Origin: Anaerolineales bacterium
GTDB lineage: Bacteria > Chloroflexota > Anaerolineae > Anaerolineales > UBA11579
Reading direction: 5' to 3'
NCBI GenBank assembly: GCA_016932165.1
Contig: JAFGDK010000034.1
Span: 1-64,000 of the forward strand
DNA length: 64,000 nt
The first letter of the stretch is position 1. Each line of letters opens with the position of its first letter. A model generated the notes under the pieces. It did not search any database. It was given only the letters and a program-made list of their open reading frames with translations, and was not told the origin of the DNA. Below, piece after piece: positions 1-8,556 of this stretch. Position numbers and translations under genes: made by a program.

Positions 1-61
1 CGGCTTCCACAAAGCCAGCCTGCTGTTTGTCTACCCGCTTGAAACTTTCAAGAACAAATAA
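1..61 (+). CDS. 3' end of an unidentified gene (partial)
   Basis: One frame runs open from the window edge to a TAA at 59-61 and encodes a 19-residue tail ending in LETFKNK. Codon usage looks normal. With so little sequence no family can be named, and the open frame could be chance. It faces the cyclase-family gene at 207-842, and the hairpin at 148-177 lies between them. Confidence 0.35.
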   Translation, partial: GFHKASLLFVYPLETFKNK

Positions 62-143
62 AAAAGTGTAACCTTTTGTAACCTTTTCGTACCTTGACAT
101 TTTTATCAGGGCATTTAGCACCTGCTGATCAAGCTGTACATAC

Positions 144-177
144 AAAAAAACGCACTGAAAATCACCTCAGTGCGTTT
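144..177 (-). terminator. Rho-independent terminator after the cyclase-family gene
   Basis: Arms 148-158 and 167-177 (AAACGCACTGA / TCAGTGCGTTT) are perfectly complementary around an 8-nt loop. On the minus strand the stem is followed by a run of T (A run at 144-150 on the plus strand). It lies about 30 nt past the stop of the gene at 207-842. Confidence 0.75.
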
Positions 178-206
178 CATTCAAACGACTTAACACGATT
201 CGATAA

Positions 207-842
207 TCAAACACCTTCCAGTATCGCCCTTGCTGGGGCGCCATCCACCCCACCAATTTTGATCGGCAGGCAGTAAAGCGTATAACGCCCCTGCGCCACC
301 TCAGACAAATCCAACCCTTCCACGATGATCACGCCTGCCCCAAGCAGAATTTGATGGGTAGGGGTCACATCGGTAAAGGGAGCGATCCCAAGGTAATCGA
401 CCCCCACCAATTTGACCCCGCGTTTAATCAGCAGTGCTGCTGCCTCTGCATCGAGAGCCACATAATTCTCATCAAAGGTTGTATCGCCATTTGCCCAGCG
501 CTGCGAGTTGCGGGTTTTAAACAAAACGCGCTTGGTGCGCGGGGGAATGGTTGAGTTCTCAATGATCTCTTTTGTGATCAGATCAATCTCATCCGGGATA
601 TGCAGCACATAGGCGCGCCCGGTGAGCAGATCGATATCCATGTGTTCAACAGTTTTGCCGCCGTCGATGAAATGATAGGGAGCATCCACATGCGTGCCGG
701 TATGAACCCCCATCCGGATTTGTGAGACATTGGCCTCACTACCTTCTGAGATCAAGGCCACCTGGTCTATCTCCACCCTGGGATCACCAGGCCAAACAAC
801 CAGGTCCCTTGAGATTGTCAAGGTAATATCGTAGGTTCGCAT
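207..842 (-). CDS. Cyclase-family metal-dependent hydrolase (kynurenine formamidase-like)
   Basis: A 211-aa protein of the cyclase/arylformamidase superfamily, whose characterised members hydrolyse N-formylkynurenine or cyclic amides and esters with bound zinc or manganese. The family signature HTGTHVDAPYHF (HxGTHxDxPxHF) sits at residues 47-58 and supplies metal ligands. The N-terminal WPGDP motif (17-21) is also typical. Length matches single-domain members. There is no signal peptide, so it should be cytosolic. It appears monocistronic, with a strong terminator downstream. No tryptophan-catabolism genes are nearby, so KynB should not be assumed and the substrate is unknown. Confidence 0.82.
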   Translation of the reverse strand: MRTYDITLTISRDLVVWPGDPRVEIDQVALISEGSEANVSQIRMGVHTGTHVDAPYHFIDGGKTVEHMDIDLLTGRAYVLHIPDEIDLITKEIIENSTIPPRTKRVLFKTRNSQRWANGDTTFDENYVALDAEAAALLIKRGVKLVGVDYLGIAPFTDVTPTHQILLGAGVIIVEGLDLSEVAQGRYTLYCLPIKIGGVDGAPARAILEGV

Positions 843-994
843 AAGCAGGTGTATATCCTCTTAGTGCAGGTGGTGTAACTCGTGGTATTTGCCAGTATAT
901 AGCAGGCCCCATAATTGCGCAAACCAGGATGATTGTGAATTTCAGGAATTTTGTTGGGGTTGGATATGCGGATAAGCCGGGTTTTGCTTCCTTC

Positions 995-1924
995 TTATCT
1001 TCTACGCAGACTCTCCCTGGCCAATTTCCCCCACCTTTGACCTTTTAAATAATCCAGAGTGTTGTTGAAACGCACTGGGAGCAACCCGAAATGCCGGCTG
1101 ACGGAATCAATCTCGCAGGTGCGGTCATTTGCCAGGTAATCCAGCCAATAGACTGAGTGGGGGAAGTTCGGATAGAGATATTCCAAGATGACTGCCACCA
1201 TACGCAATGTAGAGGGACGCAAGTTCACCAAGGTGCGATTCATTCCGGTGGTCTGCATGACTGCTTCAACAACCTCACGGATAGAGAGAAATTCCGGTCC
1301 CCCGACCTCAATGGTCTGGCTGTTCAATTCATCATTATCCAGCAGCCAGGTCAGAGCAGTGACTAGGTCTTCCACCCAGACAGGCTGCAGCATGGCATTC
1401 CCTGGTGCGGGCAAGAAAAACAGGAAAGGATAAACGGCAATTAACTTGGCCAGCGCAGTTGTAAAATGATCGTTTTCCCCATAGACCAACCCGGTGCGGA
1501 TGATGGTATAAGCCAACCCGCTTTTTCGGATATATTCCTCAACGATTCCCTTGACCTTCATAACCGTATAGGCAGATGCCCGATCAGCGCCGATATGACT
1601 GAGATAGATGATCCGGGAAACACCGGCCTCGGTTGCAGCCTGGATCACAGACTGGATACCCTCAATTTCCACCCCCAGGTCAGCGCTGACACCCTGCCAT
1701 TCCAGGCCGACAAGATGGTAGATTGTGTCTATATCTACCATCGCAGTCCGCAGGCTGGGAAAATCCTCAATTGTACTGAGGGCTGCTTCTACCGCGAGTC
1801 CTTTTGGCAAACCCGGACTGTCCTCTGAAGGACGAATGAGGGCACGTACCGGCTGTCCATCTGCCAGCAGCTGGCGGATAAGTGCCTGTCCAATGAAGCC
1901 GGTCGCGCCGGTGACCAAGATCAT
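995..1924 (-). CDS. NAD(P)-binding epimerase/NDUFA9-like atypical SDR
   Basis: An extended or atypical short-chain dehydrogenase with an N-terminal Rossmann glycine motif TGATGFIG (residues 5-12) and YxxxK (Y119, K123), so the catalytic pair looks intact. The tail (FLSIREVVEAVMQ and following) resembles the NDUFA9/NmrA-like branch, whose members range from complex I accessory subunits to lipid or sugar reductases. I start it at the ATG at 1924 (309 aa), because the first Met is then directly before the beta-strand of the Rossmann fold. A TTG nine codons upstream is possible. No Shine-Dalgarno is visible, but a TACAAT hexamer ends 7 nt before the ATG. The substrate is unknown. CerR of bacterial ceramide synthesis belongs, as I recall, to the same broad group. 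Confidence 0.75.
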   Translation of the reverse strand: MILVTGATGFIGQALIRQLLADGQPVRALIRPSEDSPGLPKGLAVEAALSTIEDFPSLRTAMVDIDTIYHLVGLEWQGVSADLGVEIEGIQSVIQAATEAGVSRIIYLSHIGADRASAYTVMKVKGIVEEYIRKSGLAYTIIRTGLVYGENDHFTTALAKLIAVYPFLFFLPAPGNAMLQPVWVEDLVTALTWLLDNDELNSQTIEVGGPEFLSIREVVEAVMQTTGMNRTLVNLRPSTLRMVAVILEYLYPNFPHSVYWLDYLANDRTCEIDSVSRHFGLLPVRFNNTLDYLKGQRWGKLARESLRRR

Positions 1925-2071
1925 ACCGCATATTGTACCCAATCCTGACAATTTTAGCGGGGTGATTTAGGTCAGCGGGATTGGCAAACCAGAAGCTAAG
2001 GATTTGAACAGCCTGTAGAGAACACTGGGGAAAAGGAGAGTTTTCAACCACTCCTCAGAAGGGAAAAGAAA

Positions 2072-2098
2072 AGGCCGATCTGGGTTCCAGATCGGCCT
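2072..2098 (-). terminator. Rho-independent terminator after lgt
   Basis: A 12-bp perfect stem (AGGCCGATCTGG / CCAGATCGGCCT) with a 3-nt loop. On the minus strand it is followed by TTTTCTTTTC. It lies 5 nt past the lgt stop codon. Confidence 0.85.
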
Positions 2099-2102
2099 CA
2101 GA

Positions 2103-2999
2103 CTAGGAAGCACTAGTTTTGGATTTCCACTTTTTATCCTTATGGGCGTATTTCTCCGGTCCAGGGCTCATGAATGGCAGCCTGATCTTCTCAAAGCGCA
2201 CCAGGAGCAGGAAAGCGCCAGCCAAAGCCATGATGGTCGCAACCAGGCGGGAATAGCTCAGGTCAGTACCGGGGATCCGGGGCTGGTCGGGACGGAAGAA
2301 CTCCAACCACACACGCCCGAGACCCTCAAGCAGCAACCACATATAAAAAGCTGCCCCTGGTTTGATCTTGGGGCCAAACCTGCGCACGAGCCAGATGATC
2401 AATACTGCTGCGAGGATGTTCCAGACACTCTCATAGAAGAAAGTCGGGTGGAAGCGGGTGGTTTCAACCGGATAGGCAGCCAGGTCATTCCAGGGAGCGA
2501 TCCGGTTCTCGGCGGCGATTTTTACGCCCCATGGGAGATCGGTTGGCGGGCCGTACAGTTCCTGGTTAATGAAATTAGCCACCCTTCCCAATGCCTGAGA
2601 GAGTAACAGCACTGGGGCCAGCGCGTCGAGCAGCATCCAGAAATCAAACTTGCGGCGGTGGGCATACCACCAGGCTGTCAGAATACCAAACAGCACCGCA
2701 CCGTAGATATGCAGCCCGCCTTCGGTGGTGCGGAAAATCCGGGCCGGGTCATCAGTGTAATAGGTGCTTCCGCCAGCAATATCATTGACCACGTACCAGG
2801 CTCTTGCGCCAATGATCCCTGCCGGCACCACCCAGATGATCAGATCCCAAATAAAATCTGAGTGACCACCGCGCTTCTTCACCTCGCGCTCTGCCAGAAA
2901 CGTGCCCAGCATCACCGCGATGGCGATGATCACCCCATACCAATGGATTGCCACCTGGCGTCCAAAAAGATTAAACGAGACAATTACCGGATCAATCAA
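2103..2999 (-). CDS. lgt: Prolipoprotein diacylglyceryl transferase Lgt
   Basis: Lgt moves diacylglycerol from phosphatidylglycerol onto the lipobox cysteine of prolipoproteins, the first step of lipoprotein maturation in the cytoplasmic membrane. The 298-aa protein has about seven hydrophobic segments, the N-terminal HWYG motif (19-22) and the Lgt signature GRVANFINQELYG (138-150). A basic tail rich in Lys follows the last membrane span. The start is TTG at 2999, chosen because AGGAGG lies 6 nt upstream and no ATG fits. Many lipobox proteins in this window (LCP, LysM/M23, CapA and GerMN proteins) would be substrates. lspA is not present here. Confidence 0.95.
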   Translation of the reverse strand: MIDPVIVSFNLFGRQVAIHWYGVIIAIAVMLGTFLAEREVKKRGGHSDFIWDLIIWVVPAGIIGARAWYVVNDIAGGSTYYTDDPARIFRTTEGGLHIYGAVLFGILTAWWYAHRRKFDFWMLLDALAPVLLLSQALGRVANFINQELYGPPTDLPWGVKIAAENRIAPWNDLAAYPVETTRFHPTFFYESVWNILAAVLIIWLVRRFGPKIKPGAAFYMWLLLEGLGRVWLEFFRPDQPRIPGTDLSYSRLVATIMALAGAFLLLVRFEKIRLPFMSPGPEKYAHKDKKWKSKTSAS

Positions 3000-3035
3000 A
3001 ACCTACCTCCTGTTTCCTGCAATATTCGTAATATT

Positions 3036-4274
3036 CTAATCGATTTCTCGTGATTTTTTACTCAATTCTGCCATCAGCTCTTCGGTTCGCGGGTCGAAGT
3101 CAAAACGGGTGAAAATATCAGAAAACTTGCTTAGTACCGGCTCCGGCTGGTATCCCATCCGGATCAGAGAATATTTATGCTTGCTCACATAGCTGCGCGC
3201 TTCTTCAACAGCCACCGCCAGTTTATTCTCGAAGGCTGGTGTCATCGGGATCTCAAAGTGCTTGTAAATCAGCCGGGTACTCACATCCAGGTGTTCGACA
3301 AGCTGGCGGTATTTCATGATCAAATATTCGCTATTAGCCAAACCTTCCAAGGATTCAAGGGTATCTGCATACCAGCCGTAAGTCAGCTCAAGCAGCATCT
3401 CCTTGAAGGGATATGGCTCCAGCGTATCGTTGAAATAATTCCAGATAAACGAGAAAAAGCTGGTCTTGGAGGCCAGCATATCCACCGGATTGCGCACCAG
3501 ATAAATAAACTTGGCATCCGGGAAATACTCCCGCAAGGCTAGCACCTTGGAGCTGAACGCTGGGTTTTTGGCGATATACCGCTTTCCACCGTGATAATAA
3601 ACATGCTTTTGCACCATCTTCTTGTAGAAGATCATTGCCCGGCGCTTCTCTTTCTCAGACACCTCTCCGTCAAAATGCAGGTATGGCGAGAGCAGATCCA
3701 TGAAGGGGAAGGGAAACATCAGAAATGACGATGTCCAGTTATGGAGCAAGATCCCTTCATCCTCATCCACTTCCTGCAGCGCCACCCGGTGCATAGGGAT
3801 GCTGTTGAGGTTTTTTGCCTCGATACGGTGAACAAGTTTGTTAAGTGCCCCACGGAATAGCACTCGGTCCACATTCCCGGCGGCTTTCCAGAATACCCGC
3901 TGGGTGATGGAAGGGGCGATATAGATCTCGATCGTTCTCATTGCCGTCAGGTGTTCTTCATCTTTCACCAGCAAACGCTGCAGCAGGGTGGATCCCGAGC
4001 GGAAGTTGCCGATGATGAATATCGGCGCTTTGACCTCCTGCATCCGGTAGCCGGGGAAAAAGATTTCGTCCAACCCAAACCCAATCCAGGTGAACAGGTT
4101 GTGAACCGGGATAATAATAAACCAGAAGATCAGCGATTTAATTCGTTTGGGGGTCAGGCGTGCATGGGTGCCCTTGGCCTTGAAAAGTGACCAGTAGAGC
4201 AACTTGAAGAACAGTCGGAAGTTGTAACGCATCGTCAATCGCCAGGGCAAAAGTGCCAAACGGAAATATAACAT
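3036..4274 (-). CDS. Sulfotransferase-family protein
   Basis: A 412-aa PAPS-dependent sulfotransferase-fold protein. The 5'-phosphosulfate loop FRSGSTLLQR lies at residues 91-100 after a beta-strand (APIFIIGN), and the 3'-phosphate-binding segment FIYLVRNPVDM at 256-266. The first 80 residues contain a hydrophobic stretch (SLIFWFIIIPVHNLFTWIG), suggesting membrane association, as in enzymes that act on lipids or surface glycans. The acceptor is unknown. No PAPS-synthesis genes are in the window. It stands alone, divergent from polX. There is no Shine-Dalgarno, but TATACA ends 5 nt before the ATG, so the transcript may be leaderless. Confidence 0.8.
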   Translation of the reverse strand: MLYFRLALLPWRLTMRYNFRLFFKLLYWSLFKAKGTHARLTPKRIKSLIFWFIIIPVHNLFTWIGFGLDEIFFPGYRMQEVKAPIFIIGNFRSGSTLLQRLLVKDEEHLTAMRTIEIYIAPSITQRVFWKAAGNVDRVLFRGALNKLVHRIEAKNLNSIPMHRVALQEVDEDEGILLHNWTSSFLMFPFPFMDLLSPYLHFDGEVSEKEKRRAMIFYKKMVQKHVYYHGGKRYIAKNPAFSSKVLALREYFPDAKFIYLVRNPVDMLASKTSFFSFIWNYFNDTLEPYPFKEMLLELTYGWYADTLESLEGLANSEYLIMKYRQLVEHLDVSTRLIYKHFEIPMTPAFENKLAVAVEEARSYVSKHKYSLIRMGYQPEPVLSKFSDIFTRFDFDPRTEELMAELSKKSREID

Positions 4275-4389
4275 ATAGTTGTATAGTTTGGCAGTTTTAG
4301 TTGGATAAATTGATAGATTAGCGGCTGCCGCGATATACTAGGGGATATCTAAATTATCAAACGACCAAATTTAAGAAACTATCAAACTG

Positions 4390-6123
4390 ATGATTAATAA
4401 CCGAGAACTGGCCAATACCTTCACCCTGATCGCCGATCTCCTCGAGATCAAAGGCGAGAATTTTTATAAGACCAACGCCTACCGAAAAGCAGCTGAAAAC
4501 CTGCTGGAACTTTCCCAGGAGGCGCATCAAATCTGGGAAGATGGGGAACTGCAATCTATCCCCGGAGTAGGCAAAGCAATTGCCGATAAGATTGACGAAC
4601 TGCTCCGCACCGGCGAGTTGGAGTTCCTCAACCGCCTCACAGCTGAGGTGCCTGCCAGCTTGGCAGAGATGGTCAAGATCCCTGACCTAGGACCCAAAAA
4701 GGTCAAGCTCTTCTGGGATGAACTGGGCATCACCACCGTTGAGGAGCTGGCAGAAGCCGCCAAAGCTGGCAAGCTGGCAGACCTCCCCGGGATGGGAGAA
4801 AAATCCCAGGCGCGTGTACTGGCTGGGATCGAAGCGCTGGGCCGCCGCCAGACTGGGCGCATCCCGCTGGGAGATGCGTGGGGTTTTGGCCAATCCCAAT
4901 TGATGTTTTTGCGCGCCCTCCCCGGGGTGGCTGCTGCCGAAATGGCGGGCAGCCTGCGCCGCATGCGTGACACCATTGGGGATCTGGATATCCTTGTAGC
5001 CGCAGAAGATTCCGAACCGGTGATGGAAGCTTTCTCCAGCCAGCCGAATATCAGCCACATTGAAGGGCGCGGCCCCACCAAGACCAGCGTGGAGTTTTCC
5101 AACGGCCTTCGGGCACAGGTTTGGGTACACCCACCACAGCGATTTGGCACCGCCCTGCAGTATGCCACCGGCTCCAAAGATCACAATGTCAGAGTGCGAG
5201 AACAGGCTCTTAAAAAAGGGTTCTCACTTTCTGAGCATGCCCTCACCAGGGAGGACGGCACTGAGCTGCTCTGTGCCAGTGAGGAAGAGGTCTACCAGGC
5301 GGTCGGTCTGCCCTTCATCCCGCCAGAACTGCGAGAGGATCGTGGTGAAGTTCAAGCCGGGTTAGCTGGAACCCTGCCAAGATTGATCAAGGTGGCAAAT
5401 ATCCTCTCCGATTTGCACACCCACTCCACCTGGAGCGACGGGCGCGGCAGCATCCGGGAGATGGCAGAAGCCGCCATTGCACGCGGGCGCAAAATGCTGG
5501 CCGTCACCGACCACAGCCAGAGCCTGGGGATCGGCAATGGGCTTTCAATTGAACGTTTGATGGCCCAAAAAGAGGAAATCAACCAGCTGCGGCAAGAATT
5601 CCAGGGTCAGATCACCCTGCTGCATGGGACCGAGATGGAGATTAAGGCAGACGGCACTCTGGATTATCCCGACGAGATACTCGCCCAACTGGATATCGTG
5701 GTCGCTTCACTGCACGTTGCGATGCGCCAGCCGCGGGAGCAGGTCACCGAACGCATGCTCACCGCCATCCGCAACCCGCATGTGGACATCATCGGCCACC
5801 CCACCAACCGCCTGATCCCCGACCGGGCTGGAGCAGACCTGGATATGGAGGTGATCTTTCAGGCCGCAGCAGAACACGGCACTGCCCTGGAGATCAACGC
5901 CAACCCCCAGCGCCTGGACCTGAACGACATCCACGCCCGCCGGGCAATCGAACTCGGCGTTTTGCTGGCGGTCGACACTGACGCCCACGCCCCAGAACAT
6001 TTCGATTTCCTTCCTTTCGGAGTAGCCACCGCCCGCCGAGCCTGGGCCGCGAAGGAAAATGTGATTAACACCTGGCCGGTAGAGAAGCTGTTGGGGTGGC
6101 TGGAAAATCGGCCCCATCCCTGA
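4390..6123 (+). CDS. polX: DNA polymerase/3'-5' exonuclease PolX (family X with PHP domain)
   Basis: A 577-aa protein with the usual bacterial PolX layout. An N-terminal helical 8-kDa region has HhH motifs (IPGVGKAIADKI near residue 57; DLGPKKV; LPGMGEKSQARV). The polymerase palm carries the nucleotidyl-transfer motif GSLRRMRDTIGDLDILV near 196-212, with the DxD aspartates. The C-terminal PHP domain begins at DLHTHSTWSDG near 341 and has metal-binding His/Asp motifs (TDHSQS, VASLHVA, IIGHPTNR, DTDAHA). Known members fill short gaps in base-excision repair and remove 3' ends. Length matches Bacillus PolX. It has its own promoter region, shared divergently with the sulfotransferase gene. The last codons overlap a short repeat also seen near 36950. 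Confidence 0.95.
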   Translation: MINNRELANTFTLIADLLEIKGENFYKTNAYRKAAENLLELSQEAHQIWEDGELQSIPGVGKAIADKIDELLRTGELEFLNRLTAEVPASLAEMVKIPDLGPKKVKLFWDELGITTVEELAEAAKAGKLADLPGMGEKSQARVLAGIEALGRRQTGRIPLGDAWGFGQSQLMFLRALPGVAAAEMAGSLRRMRDTIGDLDILVAAEDSEPVMEAFSSQPNISHIEGRGPTKTSVEFSNGLRAQVWVHPPQRFGTALQYATGSKDHNVRVREQALKKGFSLSEHALTREDGTELLCASEEEVYQAVGLPFIPPELREDRGEVQAGLAGTLPRLIKVANILSDLHTHSTWSDGRGSIREMAEAAIARGRKMLAVTDHSQSLGIGNGLSIERLMAQKEEINQLRQEFQGQITLLHGTEMEIKADGTLDYPDEILAQLDIVVASLHVAMRQPREQVTERMLTAIRNPHVDIIGHPTNRLIPDRAGADLDMEVIFQAAAEHGTALEINANPQRLDLNDIHARRAIELGVLLAVDTDAHAPEHFDFLPFGVATARRAWAAKENVINTWPVEKLLGWLENRPHP

Positions 6124-6197
6124 AAACGCAAGCATATCCGTGACTTTCTTTATTCTAAGTGAATGGATCTGCAGAAGTATAGAGTGAGGAACCATTG

Positions 6198-7187
6198 ATG
6201 ATAAAAACGATATCACACCGAGAACGGATGAAAACTTGCCTGGCGGGAGAGCAGCCTGACCGCCCTCCGGTCGCCATGTGGCGGCATTTCCCGGTCGATG
6301 ACCAGCGCGGGGACACTTTGGCCGCCGCCCAACTCCACTTCCAACGCACCTATGACTGGGACCTGCTCAAGGTCACTCCTGCAAGCGGCTACTTTGTGTA
6401 TGACTGGGGCGTGGAAGACGCCTGGAACGGACATCCGCACGGCACCCGTGATTATACGAAGAGAGTTGTCCAATCCCCGGAAGACTGGAAACGGCTGGAT
6501 CCCCTCTCCCCCCACAATGGGCACCTGCAAGAAATGCTCTCTGGTCTTAGCCAGATCATTGAAGCAGTCGGCGATGATACACCGGTGATTTTCACCGTTT
6601 TCAACCCGCTCTCCCAGCTCAAGAAGCTGGTCGGGGATCAAAACCTGGAGGATCATCTCACCAATTATCCCGATGAAGTCACCCGGGCTCTGGAAATGAT
6701 TACAGAGTGCACCAAGGATTTCGTCTTGGCAGTCATCCAGACCGGCGCAGACGGCATCTTCTATGCCGTCCAGCATGCCCGCCCTGCTTTGATGAGCCGT
6801 GAGGAGTACATCCGCTGGGGGCGCACCTACGATATCCCGGTCCTTCAAGCTGCCGCCGATGGCTGGCTGAATCTGCTCCACCTGCACGGAAATGATGTCT
6901 ATTTCGATCAATTTGTCGATTACCCAGTCCAGGTGATCAACTGGCACGATCAGGAAACCGAACCGGATCTAAAAACTGGACAAGCGGCATTCCAGGGCGT
7001 AGTCTGCGGCGGCATCCGTCAGGAGGCCGCGCTCAATCTGGGTACAGCGGAAGATGTGCGCCGGGAGGCGCTTGCCGCAATTGAGGCCACCAGCGGGAAG
7101 CGGTTCATTTTAGGGACGGGCTGTGTCGCCCCGACAACCACGCCGCATGGCAATCTGATTGCGGCGCGGGGGGCGGTAGAGGGATAA
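6198..7187 (+). CDS. Uroporphyrinogen decarboxylase-superfamily protein (not HemE)
   Basis: A 329-aa TIM-barrel protein of the UroD/MtaA-like superfamily. The N-terminal segment RERMKTCLAGEQPDRPPVAMWRH aligns with the family start, but the HemE substrate motif (RxPxWxMRQAG) is replaced by RPPVAMWRHFP, so haem synthesis is unlikely. Later motifs are typical of the uncharacterised and methyltransferase branches: a GADGIFYAVQ strand, LLHLHGND, and the closing ILGTGCVAPTTTP loop. I start at ATG 6198, 7 nt after AGTGAGGA; a TTG one codon earlier is possible. No corrinoid protein or other methyltransferase gene lies nearby, so the function stays open. Confidence 0.8.
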   Translation: MIKTISHRERMKTCLAGEQPDRPPVAMWRHFPVDDQRGDTLAAAQLHFQRTYDWDLLKVTPASGYFVYDWGVEDAWNGHPHGTRDYTKRVVQSPEDWKRLDPLSPHNGHLQEMLSGLSQIIEAVGDDTPVIFTVFNPLSQLKKLVGDQNLEDHLTNYPDEVTRALEMITECTKDFVLAVIQTGADGIFYAVQHARPALMSREEYIRWGRTYDIPVLQAAADGWLNLLHLHGNDVYFDQFVDYPVQVINWHDQETEPDLKTGQAAFQGVVCGGIRQEAALNLGTAEDVRREALAAIEATSGKRFILGTGCVAPTTTPHGNLIAARGAVEG

Positions 7188-7242
7188 ACAACCTCTGGAA
7201 AAACCAGCTCACCCCATGTAAAATTATGTCAAGTTTGCATCG

Positions 7243-7264
7243 AATAACCCCGATCGGGGTTATT
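7243..7264. promoter_or_regulatory. 22-bp perfect palindrome ahead of the GNAT/permease operon
   Basis: AATAACCCCGA followed by its exact reverse complement, about 70 nt upstream of the start at 7334. There is no T run after it, so it looks more like an operator than a terminator. A TAAAAT hexamer lies at 7219-7224. Confidence 0.4.
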
Positions 7265-7333
7265 GATTATTGGGCGCAAATACCGCCGCCTGGTTTTTTT
7301 CTGCACCAATACATACGAGGAGCGAGGATTTTC

Positions 7334-8470
7334 ATGGTTACAGTAGAAATGATTGATACCAGCGACCGCAAGCAGGTAAAAAGGTTCATCGATATCCAGT
7401 ACAAACTATATCAACACTGCCCTCAATGGGTGCCCCCCATTCTCATTGACCGGCGGGTGCAGCTAAACAAGAACAAACACCCCTTCTACGAACACTCAGA
7501 TGCAGATTTCTTCATCGCCGTAAAAGACGGTGAAGATGTCGGCTGCATCGCGGCGCTAGTGAACAATCCCTACAATCAATACCAGAACAAGAAACAGGCT
7601 TCATTCTATCTATTCGATACCATCGACGATCAGGAGGTAGCTGATGCCCTGTTTGAAGCTGTGTTCAACTGGGCCAGGCAGCGCGGGCTGAACCAGGTGG
7701 TTGGGCCTAAAGGATTCGGCCCATTGGACGGTTACGGCATCCAGACGGAAGGCTTTGAGCACCGCCAGATGATGACCATGATGCACTACAACTACGATTA
7801 TTATCCTGTCATGATGGAAAAGTTAGGATTTCGCAAAGAAGTAGATTTCCTCTCCTGCTATTTCGACATCAGCAAGGTGAATGAGCTCTTCCCCGAGCGC
7901 ATCCACCGCATCGCCGAGCGGGTCCAGAAGCGCGGCACGCTCAAGGTCAAGCAATTCAAAAGCAAAAAGGAGTTGGCCGCCTGGGGGCAGCGGATCGGCG
8001 AAGCCTACAACAATGCCTTTGTCAACAATTGGGAATACTACCCGCTCTCCAAACGGGAGATCGATTTCGTAGTCGAGAATATTCTCGTGATTGCTGACCC
8101 AAAACTTTTCAAGATCATCACCCACGAGGAGGAGGTAGTTGGTTTTTTGTTCTCCTTCAAAGATATCTCCAAAGCCTTGCAGCGCAACAAAGGCCATATG
8201 TTCCCCTTTGGTTTTTTGCATATCCTTTGGGAACTTCGCAGAACAGAATGGATCTCCTTTAACGGCACCGGTATCCTGCCCAAATACCAGGGGATCGGCG
8301 GAAACGCCCTGATGTACTCTGAGATGGCGAAATCAATGAATCAATATCCCTTCAAACATGGTGACCTGCCACAGGTGGCAGAGACCACCAAGGAAATGCG
8401 CGCCGATCTGGAAAACCTGGGTGGGGTTCCTTATAAAAATCACAGAGTATATATCATTGATATCCCCTGA
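7334..8470 (+). CDS. YghO/BcerS-like GNAT-fold acyltransferase, copy 1
   Basis: A 378-aa soluble protein and the first of three paralogues here. The shared N-terminal segment is RFIDIQYKLYQHCPQWVPP, with HPFYEHSDADFF next. The C-terminal half carries a GNAT-like acyl-CoA loop, GTGILPKYQGIGGNALMYSE. From memory of family assignments this layout matches the YghO/BcerS-like group, which includes the bacterial ceramide N-acyltransferase of Caulobacter. The ORF extends upstream, but I start at ATG 7334, directly after GAGGAGCGAGGA. It is followed at 86 nt by copy 2 and then a GPH permease, a likely operon. This copy has GIGGNA where the other two have GRGANA. The acyl donor and acceptor are unknown. 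Confidence 0.75.
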   Translation: MVTVEMIDTSDRKQVKRFIDIQYKLYQHCPQWVPPILIDRRVQLNKNKHPFYEHSDADFFIAVKDGEDVGCIAALVNNPYNQYQNKKQASFYLFDTIDDQEVADALFEAVFNWARQRGLNQVVGPKGFGPLDGYGIQTEGFEHRQMMTMMHYNYDYYPVMMEKLGFRKEVDFLSCYFDISKVNELFPERIHRIAERVQKRGTLKVKQFKSKKELAAWGQRIGEAYNNAFVNNWEYYPLSKREIDFVVENILVIADPKLFKIITHEEEVVGFLFSFKDISKALQRNKGHMFPFGFLHILWELRRTEWISFNGTGILPKYQGIGGNALMYSEMAKSMNQYPFKHGDLPQVAETTKEMRADLENLGGVPYKNHRVYIIDIP

Positions 8471-8556
8471 TGCATCGCGTCAAGGATTCCATTAGAGAAT
8501 AAAAATCATCTGGTGTCAGCTGCCAATCCCTATGATCAGCATTTTTCGGAGAAACA

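Noticed and set aside
207-842. Specific KynB assignment
   Set aside because: The signature is shared by the whole cyclase family and there is no tryptophan-degradation context.
6198-7187. HemE (haem biosynthesis) assignment
   Set aside because: The N-terminal HemE substrate motif is absent and no other haem gene is near; only superfamily membership is claimed.
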